This document shows, in pieces, positions 1-7,095 of a DNA stretch of 10,721 bases (positions within the stretch are counted from its first letter, which is position 1; each line of letters begins with the position of its first letter). Position numbers and translations under genes: made by a program. The stretch comes from Proteiniphilum sp. UBA4977 (GTDB taxonomy: Bacteria; Bacteroidota; Bacteroidia; Bacteroidales; Dysgonomonadaceae): contig DGZP01000071.1 of assembly GCA_002398565.1 (NCBI GenBank), forward strand, positions 69,756 to 80,476. Reading direction: 5' to 3'. The notes below the pieces were generated by a model that did not search any database, was not told the DNA's origin, and worked only from the letters and a program-made list of their open reading frames with translations.

Positions 1-1
1 G

Positions 2-1552
2 TCAAAAGTTTCCCTGATTGCGATGGTCGTGATGAGGCCTTTCTGTTCGTTTTAACGGAATATTCATTCCATCTGTGGCTTCTAACCAGTTATACAATTC
101 ATGATTTAAATTCTTTATCAGTATCTGATGTTCCGGAGATGCAATCAGATTATGTATTTCGTCGGGATCGTTTTGTAAATCGTAAAACTCATTGGTGTCC
201 CAAACCCCATGATAGCGGATATATTTATATCTGTCAGTACGTACTCCATGCATGGTAGGAGTTTGTGGAAATTCATACTCCCAATAATATTCATAAAATA
301 TCTTGTCTCTCCACGGAATATTTTTTCCTGTCAATAAAGGAACGAAAGAGTTACCTACCATCTGTGGAGCCTTTCCGAGTCCTGCACAGTCCATTAATGT
401 AGGTGCGATATCTACGTTCTGGATCATTTTTTCAACAATCTGTCCGCCCTTCATCATTCCCGGAGCCCACACCAACATGGGAACACGGACAGATTCTTCA
501 TAAAATTGACGTTTATCTATCAGACCGTGTTCACCCCAGGCAAAACCATTGTCGCCCATATATATTACAATCGTATTTTTGTCTAAACCCGATTTTTTCA
601 GATAGTCTAAAACGGCGCCTATACTCTCGTCTACAGACCTGAGAGTTTCACAGTAGTTTTGCACTTGTACCTCCCAAGGTTTGCCATGATAGGAGTAGTC
701 GACACCATGCCAGCTTTCCCTCTGATTCTTCACCCAGTCAGGAGGCATATTTTCGCCGTAAAAGTCTTTTCCGGATTTTGCTTTTTTCGTGATCGGATCA
801 ATGGTTGGAGGTACCGTTATTTCATATTCGGGCGTATGAAATGAGGCGGGGTATACAAGCGGTTTACCTTTATAAATTCCCTTGTGTCTTTTTGCAGGTT
901 GAAATTCAGAATGCACACCCTTGTGGGAAAGATAAACCATAAAAGGACTACCAGTGCCGCTCTGCTTTTTTATAAAATCAAGTGCATGCTCTGTAAGTAA
1001 ATCAGTGACATATGTACTATCTTTATATTGTATCCATTTGCCATTCGTATTGATTCTTGGATTGTAATACTCACCTTGTCCCCGGAAAGATTCCCAGTGA
1101 TTGAAACCGGGTTGAGGAGCACCTGAATCGTTACCCATATGCCATTTTCCAAAAAAACCGGTTACATACCCCGCTTGTTGCAGATATTCGGGGAAAAAAG
1201 TAAGCCCTTCCGGTAAGGGAGCACTATTGTCTACCACCTTGTGAGAATGTGAAAACATACCTGTGAGTATGGATGCACGGCTTGGAGAGGATAAGGACGT
1301 GGTGACAAACGCATTTTTTATCCAGGCACCCTCTTTTGCCATTTTATCCATAGAAGGTGTCTCAAGCCAGGGTATCTTCCCTGTAAATCCCATGTAGTCA
1401 TATCTGTGATCATCCGACAATATGAAAACAATGTTCATTTTCTTGTCAGGCATGACCTCGCTTAACTGTTTTATGTCAGGTTGTCCTGCTTGAATCGAGT
1501 AGACAGTTAAAGTCAGGGGAATAGATACAGCATTAAAAAAATTATTATTCAT
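2..1552 (-). CDS. S1 family sulfatase, serine-type, secreted (third of three)
   Basis: This is a formylglycine-dependent sulfatase (alkaline-phosphatase fold, Pfam Sulfatase) that should remove O-sulfate esters from a carbohydrate outside the cytoplasm. It has 516 residues and both ends lie in the window; the TGA stop is at 2-4. The first 22 or so residues form a weak hydrophobic export signal. Metal-binding D47-D48 follow in the FILSDDH segment. The maturation motif is S88-S-P-S-R92, so the residue converted to formylglycine is serine, not cysteine. GKWHMG (135-140), H210-K211 and the D334-N335 pair of GDNG complete the usual active-site set. The C-terminal YDLQNDPDE segment is typical of bacterial S1 enzymes. 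The overall pattern resembles proteins often labelled N-acetylglucosamine-6-sulfatase or heparan-type sulfatase, but I cannot assign an S1 subfamily or substrate. It starts 21 bases after the preceding sulfatase gene, so it is almost certainly co-transcribed with it. Confidence 0.95.
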   Translation of the reverse strand: MNNNFFNAVSIPLTLTVYSIQAGQPDIKQLSEVMPDKKMNIVFILSDDHRYDYMGFTGKIPWLETPSMDKMAKEGAWIKNAFVTTSLSSPSRASILTGMFSHSHKVVDNSAPLPEGLTFFPEYLQQAGYVTGFFGKWHMGNDSGAPQPGFNHWESFRGQGEYYNPRINTNGKWIQYKDSTYVTDLLTEHALDFIKKQSGTGSPFMVYLSHKGVHSEFQPAKRHKGIYKGKPLVYPASFHTPEYEITVPPTIDPITKKAKSGKDFYGENMPPDWVKNQRESWHGVDYSYHGKPWEVQVQNYCETLRSVDESIGAVLDYLKKSGLDKNTIVIYMGDNGFAWGEHGLIDKRQFYEESVRVPMLVWAPGMMKGGQIVEKMIQNVDIAPTLMDCAGLGKAPQMVGNSFVPLLTGKNIPWRDKIFYEYYWEYEFPQTPTMHGVRTDRYKYIRYHGVWDTNEFYDLQNDPDEIHNLIASPEHQILIKNLNHELYNWLEATDGMNIPLKRTERPHHDHRNQGNF

Positions 1553-1573
1553 ATCAGCTTATTATTAAATCCA

Positions 1574-2983
1574 TTAGTCCGCTTTTCCGATTTCACGGCG
1601 CCCCGTTCCTTTATGGAAAGTGAGATCGTCTCCCAGATCGGCTCTCGCCTCCTCGGCTACTTTCGTCAATTCTGTTATCACCTCAGGATACAACTCTTTT
1701 ACATCGTATCGCTCACCGGGATCACGTCTCAGATCGTACAGTTCTATTTCTGTAATTGTTTTTTGTGATGTTTTACCTGCCAAACCATCTTTCCCTGGCA
1801 TGTGTCCCTCATAAGTACGTTGTGTATTGGGAAAAATTAATTTCCATCTTTCATTCCGTACGGCCTTCAGATTATTGGCATCAAAATAATACAGAAAGTT
1901 ATGCCGTGGGCTGACTTCTGTTTCTCCACTTATTAACGGCCATACGTTTAATCCGTCTATTTTATGATTAGGGAGGGAAGCGCCGCTTATGGCAGCCAGC
2001 GTAGGAAAAATATCAATAGAGGAAATCAGCTGATTACAAACTTGTCCCTTCTTGATTTTGCCTTCCCATTTCATGATGCACGGCACCCGTTGTCCTCCTT
2101 CCCACGTAGTAGCCTTACCTTCGCGCAAACCGCCCGCAGAACCGGCATGATCACCATAGTTAAGCCAGGGACCATTGTCGGATGCAAAAATAACCAGAGT
2201 ATTTTTATCCAGTTTCAATTCTTTGAGAGTTTTCATAATCTGGCCTACGCTCCAGTCGATCTCCATCATTACATCGCCATATATACCAAGTTCACTCTTC
2301 CCTTTAAATTTGTCAGAAACAGACAATGGCACATGCGGCATGGAATGGGGCAAATAAAGGAAAAATGGTTTTTTCCTGTTTTTCCTGATAAACGACACGG
2401 CACGCTCGGTATAAAGCGTAGTTAACCGGGATTGATCTTCAATAGAAGCCATATCTTTGACTTGTTCATTTCCATCAATCAAAGGTAATCCATTTCGCCG
2501 CATATCGTTGGAATATGGCAAACCAAAATATTCGTCAAATCCATTCTGCAGGGGTAAAAACTGATGAAGGCTACCCAGGTGCCACTTTCCAAAAATGCCA
2601 GTGGTGTAGTTTTTTTGTTTTAAAAGCTCTCCTATAGTCATTTCCTGCGCGTGAATACCCACTTTACTCGTGGGTCCCAAAGCACCTTGAAACCCAATCC
2701 GGTTTGGGTAACAGCCAGTGAGCAATCCTGCACGTGATGCACTGCTCACAGCCTGTGCCACATAAAATTGAGTACACAGAACACCTTCATTTGCCAACTG
2801 GTCGATATTGGGTGTTTTATAACCCTTTGCACCTGTAATACTCAGATCGCCATATCCCATGTCATCTAAAAAAATAATGACCACGTTGGGTGATGCAGCT
2901 GGAGCTGCAAATGATTGATAGGTTATACAGGAAAGCACTCCTGTACAAATCAAAGGGATATTGCGTTTGTTCTTGTCAAGCAT
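1574..2983 (-). CDS. S1 family sulfatase, arylsulfatase A/GALNS-like, with SSASR active-site motif
   Basis: A second formylglycine-dependent sulfatase of 469 residues, predicted to hydrolyse sulfate esters on a glycan in the periplasm or at the surface. An N-terminal signal peptide (basic start, hydrophobic 9-21) ends near the SFAAPAAS segment, giving a probable signal peptidase I site around residue 27; C19 makes a lipoprotein reading possible but weaker. D40-D41 are the metal ligands. The maturation motif is S80-S-A-S-R84: serine is at the formylglycine position, and alanine replaces the more common proline. GKWHLG (132-137), H213 and H217, and D269-N270 are all present. The sequence around QNGFDEYFGLPYSND resembles arylsulfatase A and N-acetylgalactosamine-6-sulfatase relatives. 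These suggest a galactose- or GalNAc-type substrate only loosely. It lies 50 bases after one sulfatase gene and 21 bases before the next, inside one transcription unit. Confidence 0.95.
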   Translation of the reverse strand: MLDKNKRNIPLICTGVLSCITYQSFAAPAASPNVVIIFLDDMGYGDLSITGAKGYKTPNIDQLANEGVLCTQFYVAQAVSSASRAGLLTGCYPNRIGFQGALGPTSKVGIHAQEMTIGELLKQKNYTTGIFGKWHLGSLHQFLPLQNGFDEYFGLPYSNDMRRNGLPLIDGNEQVKDMASIEDQSRLTTLYTERAVSFIRKNRKKPFFLYLPHSMPHVPLSVSDKFKGKSELGIYGDVMMEIDWSVGQIMKTLKELKLDKNTLVIFASDNGPWLNYGDHAGSAGGLREGKATTWEGGQRVPCIMKWEGKIKKGQVCNQLISSIDIFPTLAAISGASLPNHKIDGLNVWPLISGETEVSPRHNFLYYFDANNLKAVRNERWKLIFPNTQRTYEGHMPGKDGLAGKTSQKTITEIELYDLRRDPGERYDVKELYPEVITELTKVAEEARADLGDDLTFHKGTGRREIGKAD

Positions 2984-3033
2984 ATTTTTTAATCTTTGTT
3001 GATATTACATTTTTTAAAATCCTCAACCCATTA

Positions 3034-4626
3034 TTAATCATTCGTTGTACTTCCCCACCAGTCGGGGTTAGGCTGATACTCAGACGACAACATTTGCTTC
3101 CTTTGGTTTTCAAGTTGTTGCTTACGTTCCGTTTGCTGTTGTTTTTTATATGCGGCCTCTTTTACAGGATCATATGCCGGGTCATTAACCGGATAGAGGG
3201 CATTCACTCCTGTCAGCCAGTCAGAAAGTTTTTTACTGAGAGAGTCTGCCTTCCCTGGATATTTCGTATTCAACGGTTCTGTTTCTGCGTTATCCGTGCG
3301 TAGATTGTACAGTTCATTTCTTCCGTCTTCATAATAATGAATCAGTTTCCAATCGCCGTCGCGGATGATTGATGAAGGTTCTCCTCCCTGATTTCCATAA
3401 TGCGGATAATGCCAGTATAAAGTGCGGACAGCAATATTCTTCCCTCTTAATAATGGTTTTATTGATATGCCATCCTGATGTTGGGAAGGAACCGGTGGTA
3501 TTCCTGCCATATCGAGAAAAGTAGGATAGATATCAGTTCCTATGACGGGCACATCACAGGTAGTTCCGGGATTTTTGCACCCGGGATACTGGATTAATAA
3601 TGGGACCCGCAATCCTCCTTCCCACTGTCTGCCTTTTCCTCCACGAAGAGGCAGGTTACTTGTAGCAAAGGCATCACCAGAAGAAACACCTCCGTTGTCG
3701 CTGGTAAAAACAATCACCGTATTTTTATCCAATCCCAACTCTTCAATCTTATTCAGTACCACCCCCACCGCATCATCCATTTGTTTGATTAAACCGGCAT
3801 ACACCGGATTGTCCTGTGTCTGTCGAACAGGCAAAGTGCGATCCACCCTAAACCCTTCGTCGACAATTCCATTTTTCACAGCTTTTTCTCTAAAATAACG
3901 CCAATTTTGCTCGGTCGTTTCTATGGGTGAATGCACGGCATAAAATGAAAGATAGGCAAAGAAGGGCTGCTTCCTGTTTTTTTTCGTGTGACTCTCAATA
4001 AAAGAAGCTGTTTCGAGTGCCAAACGCATAGAGAGATTTTCACCTTTGGGACCGTCATCCAATTTCGGGTTATTATAAGGTGAAAAATAACCGCCGCGAG
4101 GGCTCCCTGCTTCATAACCTCCCATATTGATATCAAAACCATGGTCTTCAGGCGTGGAACCTTTTCCTCCCAAGTGCCATTTACCGGCCATAAATGTCCG
4201 ATAACCATTTTCCCGTAAAATTTCAGGCAAGGTCGTATCCGAAAGAGGTAGCTGACGTACATATTCGGCCGGCAACAATTTGGAATACCGTTCCATTTTT
4301 CGCCAGTCTTCACCTGTGGCTTCCCCTATCCAATTGGTGATTCCATGTCGGGCAGGAGATTTTCCAGTGAGGATACTGGCGCGGGAGGGGCTGGAAACCT
4401 GACAAGCTGCGTATCCCTGGGTAAAACTGATTCCTTTTTGGGCAATCCGATCAATATGAGGTGATTCATAATATTTACTCCCTGTACAATGTAAATCGTT
4501 CCAGCCAAAATCGTCCGCCAAAATGATAACAAAATTAGGTCGGTTATTTACCTTCGACTGCGTACAACCACCTATAAACGAAAGACAGGCAAACGGTAAA
4601 ATAAATGTATTCTCCATATGATACAT
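3034..4626 (-). CDS. S1 family sulfatase, serine-type, probable lipoprotein (first of three)
   Basis: Formylglycine-dependent sulfatase of 530 residues that opens the sulfatase operon. The N-terminus has a short hydrophobic stretch followed by IGGC, so C21 is a likely lipidation site and the enzyme is probably membrane-anchored. Catalytic features are D38-D39, the serine-type maturation motif S78-S-P-S-R82, GKWHLG (148-153), H232 in the YAVHSP segment, and D310-N311. The ESPHIDRIAQKG and KSPARHGITNW segments are typical of bacterial arylsulfatase A/iduronate-2-sulfatase-like S1 enzymes. Residues 485-512 form a Lys/Gln/Glu-rich tail, probably helical, beyond the usual sulfatase domain. The start at 4626 could instead be the ATG three codons later, at 4617; both leave the signal intact. 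It sits about 50 bases downstream of a Bacteroidota-type promoter element and is clearly separate in sequence from the two following sulfatases. I therefore infer three different sulfation positions rather than a recent duplication. The exact substrate is unknown. Confidence 0.95.
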   Translation of the reverse strand: MYHMENTFILPFACLSFIGGCTQSKVNNRPNFVIILADDFGWNDLHCTGSKYYESPHIDRIAQKGISFTQGYAACQVSSPSRASILTGKSPARHGITNWIGEATGEDWRKMERYSKLLPAEYVRQLPLSDTTLPEILRENGYRTFMAGKWHLGGKGSTPEDHGFDINMGGYEAGSPRGGYFSPYNNPKLDDGPKGENLSMRLALETASFIESHTKKNRKQPFFAYLSFYAVHSPIETTEQNWRYFREKAVKNGIVDEGFRVDRTLPVRQTQDNPVYAGLIKQMDDAVGVVLNKIEELGLDKNTVIVFTSDNGGVSSGDAFATSNLPLRGGKGRQWEGGLRVPLLIQYPGCKNPGTTCDVPVIGTDIYPTFLDMAGIPPVPSQHQDGISIKPLLRGKNIAVRTLYWHYPHYGNQGGEPSSIIRDGDWKLIHYYEDGRNELYNLRTDNAETEPLNTKYPGKADSLSKKLSDWLTGVNALYPVNDPAYDPVKEAAYKKQQQTERKQQLENQRKQMLSSEYQPNPDWWGSTTND

Positions 4627-4682
4627 TCGCTAAAATATTTTAAAATAGAAATCAAGCCTCGGAATATTGATTATTTTTCATA

Positions 4683-4692
4683 GACAAAGATA
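4683..4692 (-). promoter_or_regulatory. Candidate Bacteroidota -7 promoter element for the sulfatase operon
   Basis: Read on the minus strand the site is TATCTTTGTC, an exact match to the Bacteroidota -7 consensus TAnnTTTG followed by a pyrimidine. It lies 56 bases before the first sulfatase start, leaving a plausible 5' leader of roughly 50 bases. I see no convincing -33 TTTG/TTG at the usual spacing: only a TTTC appears about 16 bases upstream, which is off-consensus and slightly too close. The element may be weak or activator-dependent. The match is seen directly; promoter activity is inferred. Confidence 0.5.
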
Positions 4693-4697
4693 CAAGT

Positions 4698-4731
4698 AAA
4701 AAGAGGGCGAAATCATCTGATACACCCTCTT
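4698..4731 (-). terminator. Candidate intrinsic terminator after the Gfo/Idh/MocA gene
   Basis: On the minus strand a perfect 7-bp stem (AAGAGGG at 4731-4725 pairing with CCCTCTT at 4707-4701) encloses a 17-base loop. It runs straight into a run of five T (two of them inside the stem), ending at 4698. It lies 18 bases after the stop of the oxidoreductase gene. The large loop and short T-run make it moderate rather than strong, so some read-through into the sulfatase genes is possible. Confidence 0.5.
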
Positions 4732-4748
4732 ATAACAGGATTGAAAAG

Positions 4749-6143
4749 TTATTTTTTTTCATTTTTTTTCTCCATGGGCTTTCCCGGAACGGGGACCGTA
4801 AATCCACTCATATCCATCTTCCCTATATTCAGGTCTTTCGGGGAATAATCCAATGCCGCAGCCGTAATCTCATCCCATTTAATTTCACTACCGGTATATG
4901 CAGCTTCACGTCCCATTATAGCGGCCATTGTAGAAATTGCCGTTTGGGAAGCCATTTCAATAGGTGTATTGTTTCGTATACAATTGATGAGATTTACATG
5001 CTCCAATGTGAAAGGATCGATTTGCGCGAAATTTGTTTTCTCTGCTTCCCCATCATATTCCCAAATAATATTACCTGACAGATCTTTAATGACATGGCCT
5101 CCTCTGCTTGACCAGGTTCCTTTACTTCCTTGAATAAATTCACTCACATTGTTGGCACATCCATCTATTTGTCGACATATGCTATGCAAGTGGATGCCGT
5201 TTTCCATTGTAAAATCAACGCTGAAGTTATCAAACTGATCGCCGCTGAAACGACGTTGACGTGACCCCGTGCCAACAGCACTCACAGGTCTTAATCCGCT
5301 AAACCATGTAAACACGTCGAGATTATGAACATGTTGTTCAACAATATGATCTCCTGACAGCCATTTCCAATTTACCCAGTCGCGTACCATATATTCAAAA
5401 TCACTCCATTGCGGCTGACGATTGTGGAACCAGGTCATTTGGGTATTCCAATATACTACACCACCCAAAATTTCTCCGATGGCCCCATTCATTATCTGCT
5501 TGAATGATTCAACATATTTTCGTTGGTGGTGACGCTGTGTACCTGTGACCACACATAAATTTTTTGCCTGTGCCTGTTTCGCTGCTGCTACAACCGTACG
5601 GTATCCAACCGAATCGATACAAACCGGTTTTTCCATGAAGCAATGTTTTCCTTTTTCAACAGCATATTTAAAATGCTCAGGCCTGAAAAAGGGAGGTGTG
5701 GTAAGAAGTACCAAATCCACTTCACTATCAATCACCTGCTTATAAGCATCCAGACCTACGAAACATTTATCGGCGGGGACCTCAATGCCTTTCTCTTTCA
5801 GTTTTTCAGTCATTGAGTCCATTTTTTCCTGAATCACATCTCCCAACGCGACGAAGGTTATGCCGTTGGCTGCATTCAATAAATTGAATGCAGCACCGGC
5901 TCCTCTTCTTCCACAACCAATTACTCCCACTTTAATTTCCTTTCCATCCGTTGCCTTGTCCGGAAGTTCAGGAATATAATAACTACCAGGTTCCCTCAAA
6001 GGAGTAATCCCTTTTTTATTCTTTTCGCCCTCACTGCAGGAGGTCAGGATACCTGCAGTACCCGTTCCAATTGCACCAACCGCACCCGCCATAGCAGAAG
6101 CTTTAAGAAATGCTCTTCTGTTTAGTTTATTATCCTTACTCAT
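4749..6143 (-). CDS. Tat-exported Gfo/Idh/MocA family oxidoreductase, probable lipoprotein
   Basis: NAD(P)-dependent oxidoreductase of the Gfo/Idh/MocA family, 464 residues. The N-terminus carries a twin-arginine signal (N8-R-R-A-F-L-K14) followed by a hydrophobic, Ala/Gly-rich segment. It ends in ILTSC, a good lipobox with C36, so the folded enzyme is probably exported with its cofactor bound and then lipidated. The Rossmann dinucleotide site is GVIGCGRRG (73-81). The family EKP motif is at 171-173, with the lysine usually catalytic. The conserved GDHIVEQHVHNLD segment (264-276) supplies candidate active-site residues H271, H273 and D276. Exported relatives in Bacteroidota and other phyla include glucose-fructose-oxidoreductase-like enzymes and NAD-dependent glycosidases of the GH109 type. 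Either would fit a role in processing oligosaccharides outside the cytoplasm. It follows the transketolase half after 88 bases and precedes the sulfatase operon. The substrate, and whether it performs net oxidation or retaining hydrolysis, cannot be told from the sequence. Confidence 0.9.
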   Translation of the reverse strand: MSKDNKLNRRAFLKASAMAGAVGAIGTGTAGILTSCSEGEKNKKGITPLREPGSYYIPELPDKATDGKEIKVGVIGCGRRGAGAAFNLLNAANGITFVALGDVIQEKMDSMTEKLKEKGIEVPADKCFVGLDAYKQVIDSEVDLVLLTTPPFFRPEHFKYAVEKGKHCFMEKPVCIDSVGYRTVVAAAKQAQAKNLCVVTGTQRHHQRKYVESFKQIMNGAIGEILGGVVYWNTQMTWFHNRQPQWSDFEYMVRDWVNWKWLSGDHIVEQHVHNLDVFTWFSGLRPVSAVGTGSRQRRFSGDQFDNFSVDFTMENGIHLHSICRQIDGCANNVSEFIQGSKGTWSSRGGHVIKDLSGNIIWEYDGEAEKTNFAQIDPFTLEHVNLINCIRNNTPIEMASQTAISTMAAIMGREAAYTGSEIKWDEITAAALDYSPKDLNIGKMDMSGFTVPVPGKPMEKKNEKK

Positions 6144-6231
6144 AAAAATACAATTAAATTTACTGGCATTTTTAATTCTTAATTATTTTCCAGTAGTCGT
6201 TTTAATTCGCTAATTCCTGCTGCTGTTCAAT

Positions 6232-7050
6232 TTAACCCAACTGACGACATGCTTCCAGAGCAGTTTCGTAATCGAAATTCATATTATGGCTTCCAAGATC
6301 TCCTTCTGCAAAAAAGGCGCCTTTTCCCTTTATTGTATCAAGCACAATCATTGAAGGACGGCATGTCTCATTTTTGGCTCTATCTATGGCTCTTTCCAGC
6401 TGTTCAAAATCATGGCCATTGATTCGTTGTACATACCATCCAAAAGAGAGCCATTTGGAAGTAAGATCTTCAATATTCATCGTATCAAACATATAACCAT
6501 CGATTCCCATTGCATTATTATCCGTAAATGCAATTAATTTATTTAATTTATAATGGGCTGCTGCCATTGCACCTTCCCAAACCTGACCTTCATTTGATTC
6601 ACCGTCACCAATAATTAGATAAGTATTCTTATCAATATTATCGATACGATTTGCCAGGGCAAGACCAATAGCCGCAGAAATACCCTGACCTAAAGAACCG
6701 GTGGTCATATCAATTCCGGGCGTTCTGTTCATATCACAATGGCTCGGTAAATTTGTACCACCTTTGTTCAATGTGTGAAGCATTTCTGTGGGGAAAAACC
6801 CTTTGTCTGCCAATACACTATATAAAGCTGGTCCGGCATGTCCTTTCGAGAGCACCAATTTATCGCGGTTCTTTTTCTTGGGATTTTCAGGTGTGACATC
6901 CATATACTTATAATAGAGAATGGTCAATACTTCAATTACCGACATGGAACCTCCTATGTGTCCTACTCCTAAAAAGCCTATTTGTTCAATAGTCATTTTT
7001 CTTACTCTGTTCGCAATCTCTTCCAGTTTTTTTAATTCATCTTTTTCCAT
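6232..7050 (-). CDS. Split transketolase, N-terminal (ThDP pyrophosphate-binding) subunit; partner absent
   Basis: A 272-residue protein covering only the first half of a classical transketolase, the length expected for the N-subunit of two-gene transketolases. It has H31 in GHIGGS, KGHAG (69-73), MTTGSLGQG (115-123) and the thiamine-diphosphate motif GDGE (148-151) closing with N178-N179. It also has KGKG (241-244) and H255 near the end. It should bind the diphosphate of thiamine diphosphate with a divalent metal, but the pyrimidine-binding domain and its activating glutamate belong to the C-subunit. It therefore needs a partner to transfer two-carbon ketol units. In most genomes that partner follows directly; here the next gene is an exported oxidoreductase. 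Its position 45 bases after a DUF4867 gene and next to a fucose-isomerase-like gene suggests a dedicated sugar pathway rather than the housekeeping pentose-phosphate route. Split transketolases of known dedicated function act on apulose 4-phosphate and, in sulfo-transketolase sulfoglycolysis, on 6-deoxy-6-sulfofructose. Confidence 0.93.
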   Translation of the reverse strand: MEKDELKKLEEIANRVRKMTIEQIGFLGVGHIGGSMSVIEVLTILYYKYMDVTPENPKKKNRDKLVLSKGHAGPALYSVLADKGFFPTEMLHTLNKGGTNLPSHCDMNRTPGIDMTTGSLGQGISAAIGLALANRIDNIDKNTYLIIGDGESNEGQVWEGAMAAAHYKLNKLIAFTDNNAMGIDGYMFDTMNIEDLTSKWLSFGWYVQRINGHDFEQLERAIDRAKNETCRPSMIVLDTIKGKGAFFAEGDLGSHNMNFDYETALEACRQLG

Positions 7051-7095
7051 CTTACTAATATTCTATTGTTATTGTATTAATTTTTGTGATAATTC

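Noticed and set aside
1964..2425. A 153-codon plus-strand open frame opposite the middle sulfatase gene.
   Set aside because: It is antisense to a clearly conserved sulfatase with intact catalytic motifs, has a low-complexity translation with no recognisable domain, and has no leader or promoter. It is a frame shadow.
2890..3303. A 137-codon plus-strand open frame spanning the gap between two sulfatase genes.
   Set aside because: It overlaps the ends of two well-supported genes on the other strand. Its hydrophobic, Cys/Phe-rich translation is typical of a reverse-complement shadow.
2..4626. Three sulfatases as a recent tandem duplication.
   Set aside because: Beyond the shared catalytic motifs their sequences, lengths (516, 469, 530) and export signals differ widely. 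They look like three old, distinct S1 lineages.
6144..6231. Full coding gene for the transketolase C-subunit in the gap after the N-subunit.
   Set aside because: The gap is only 88 bases with stops in every minus-strand frame. At most a 15-codon remnant could be present, and it is reported only as a low-interest finding.
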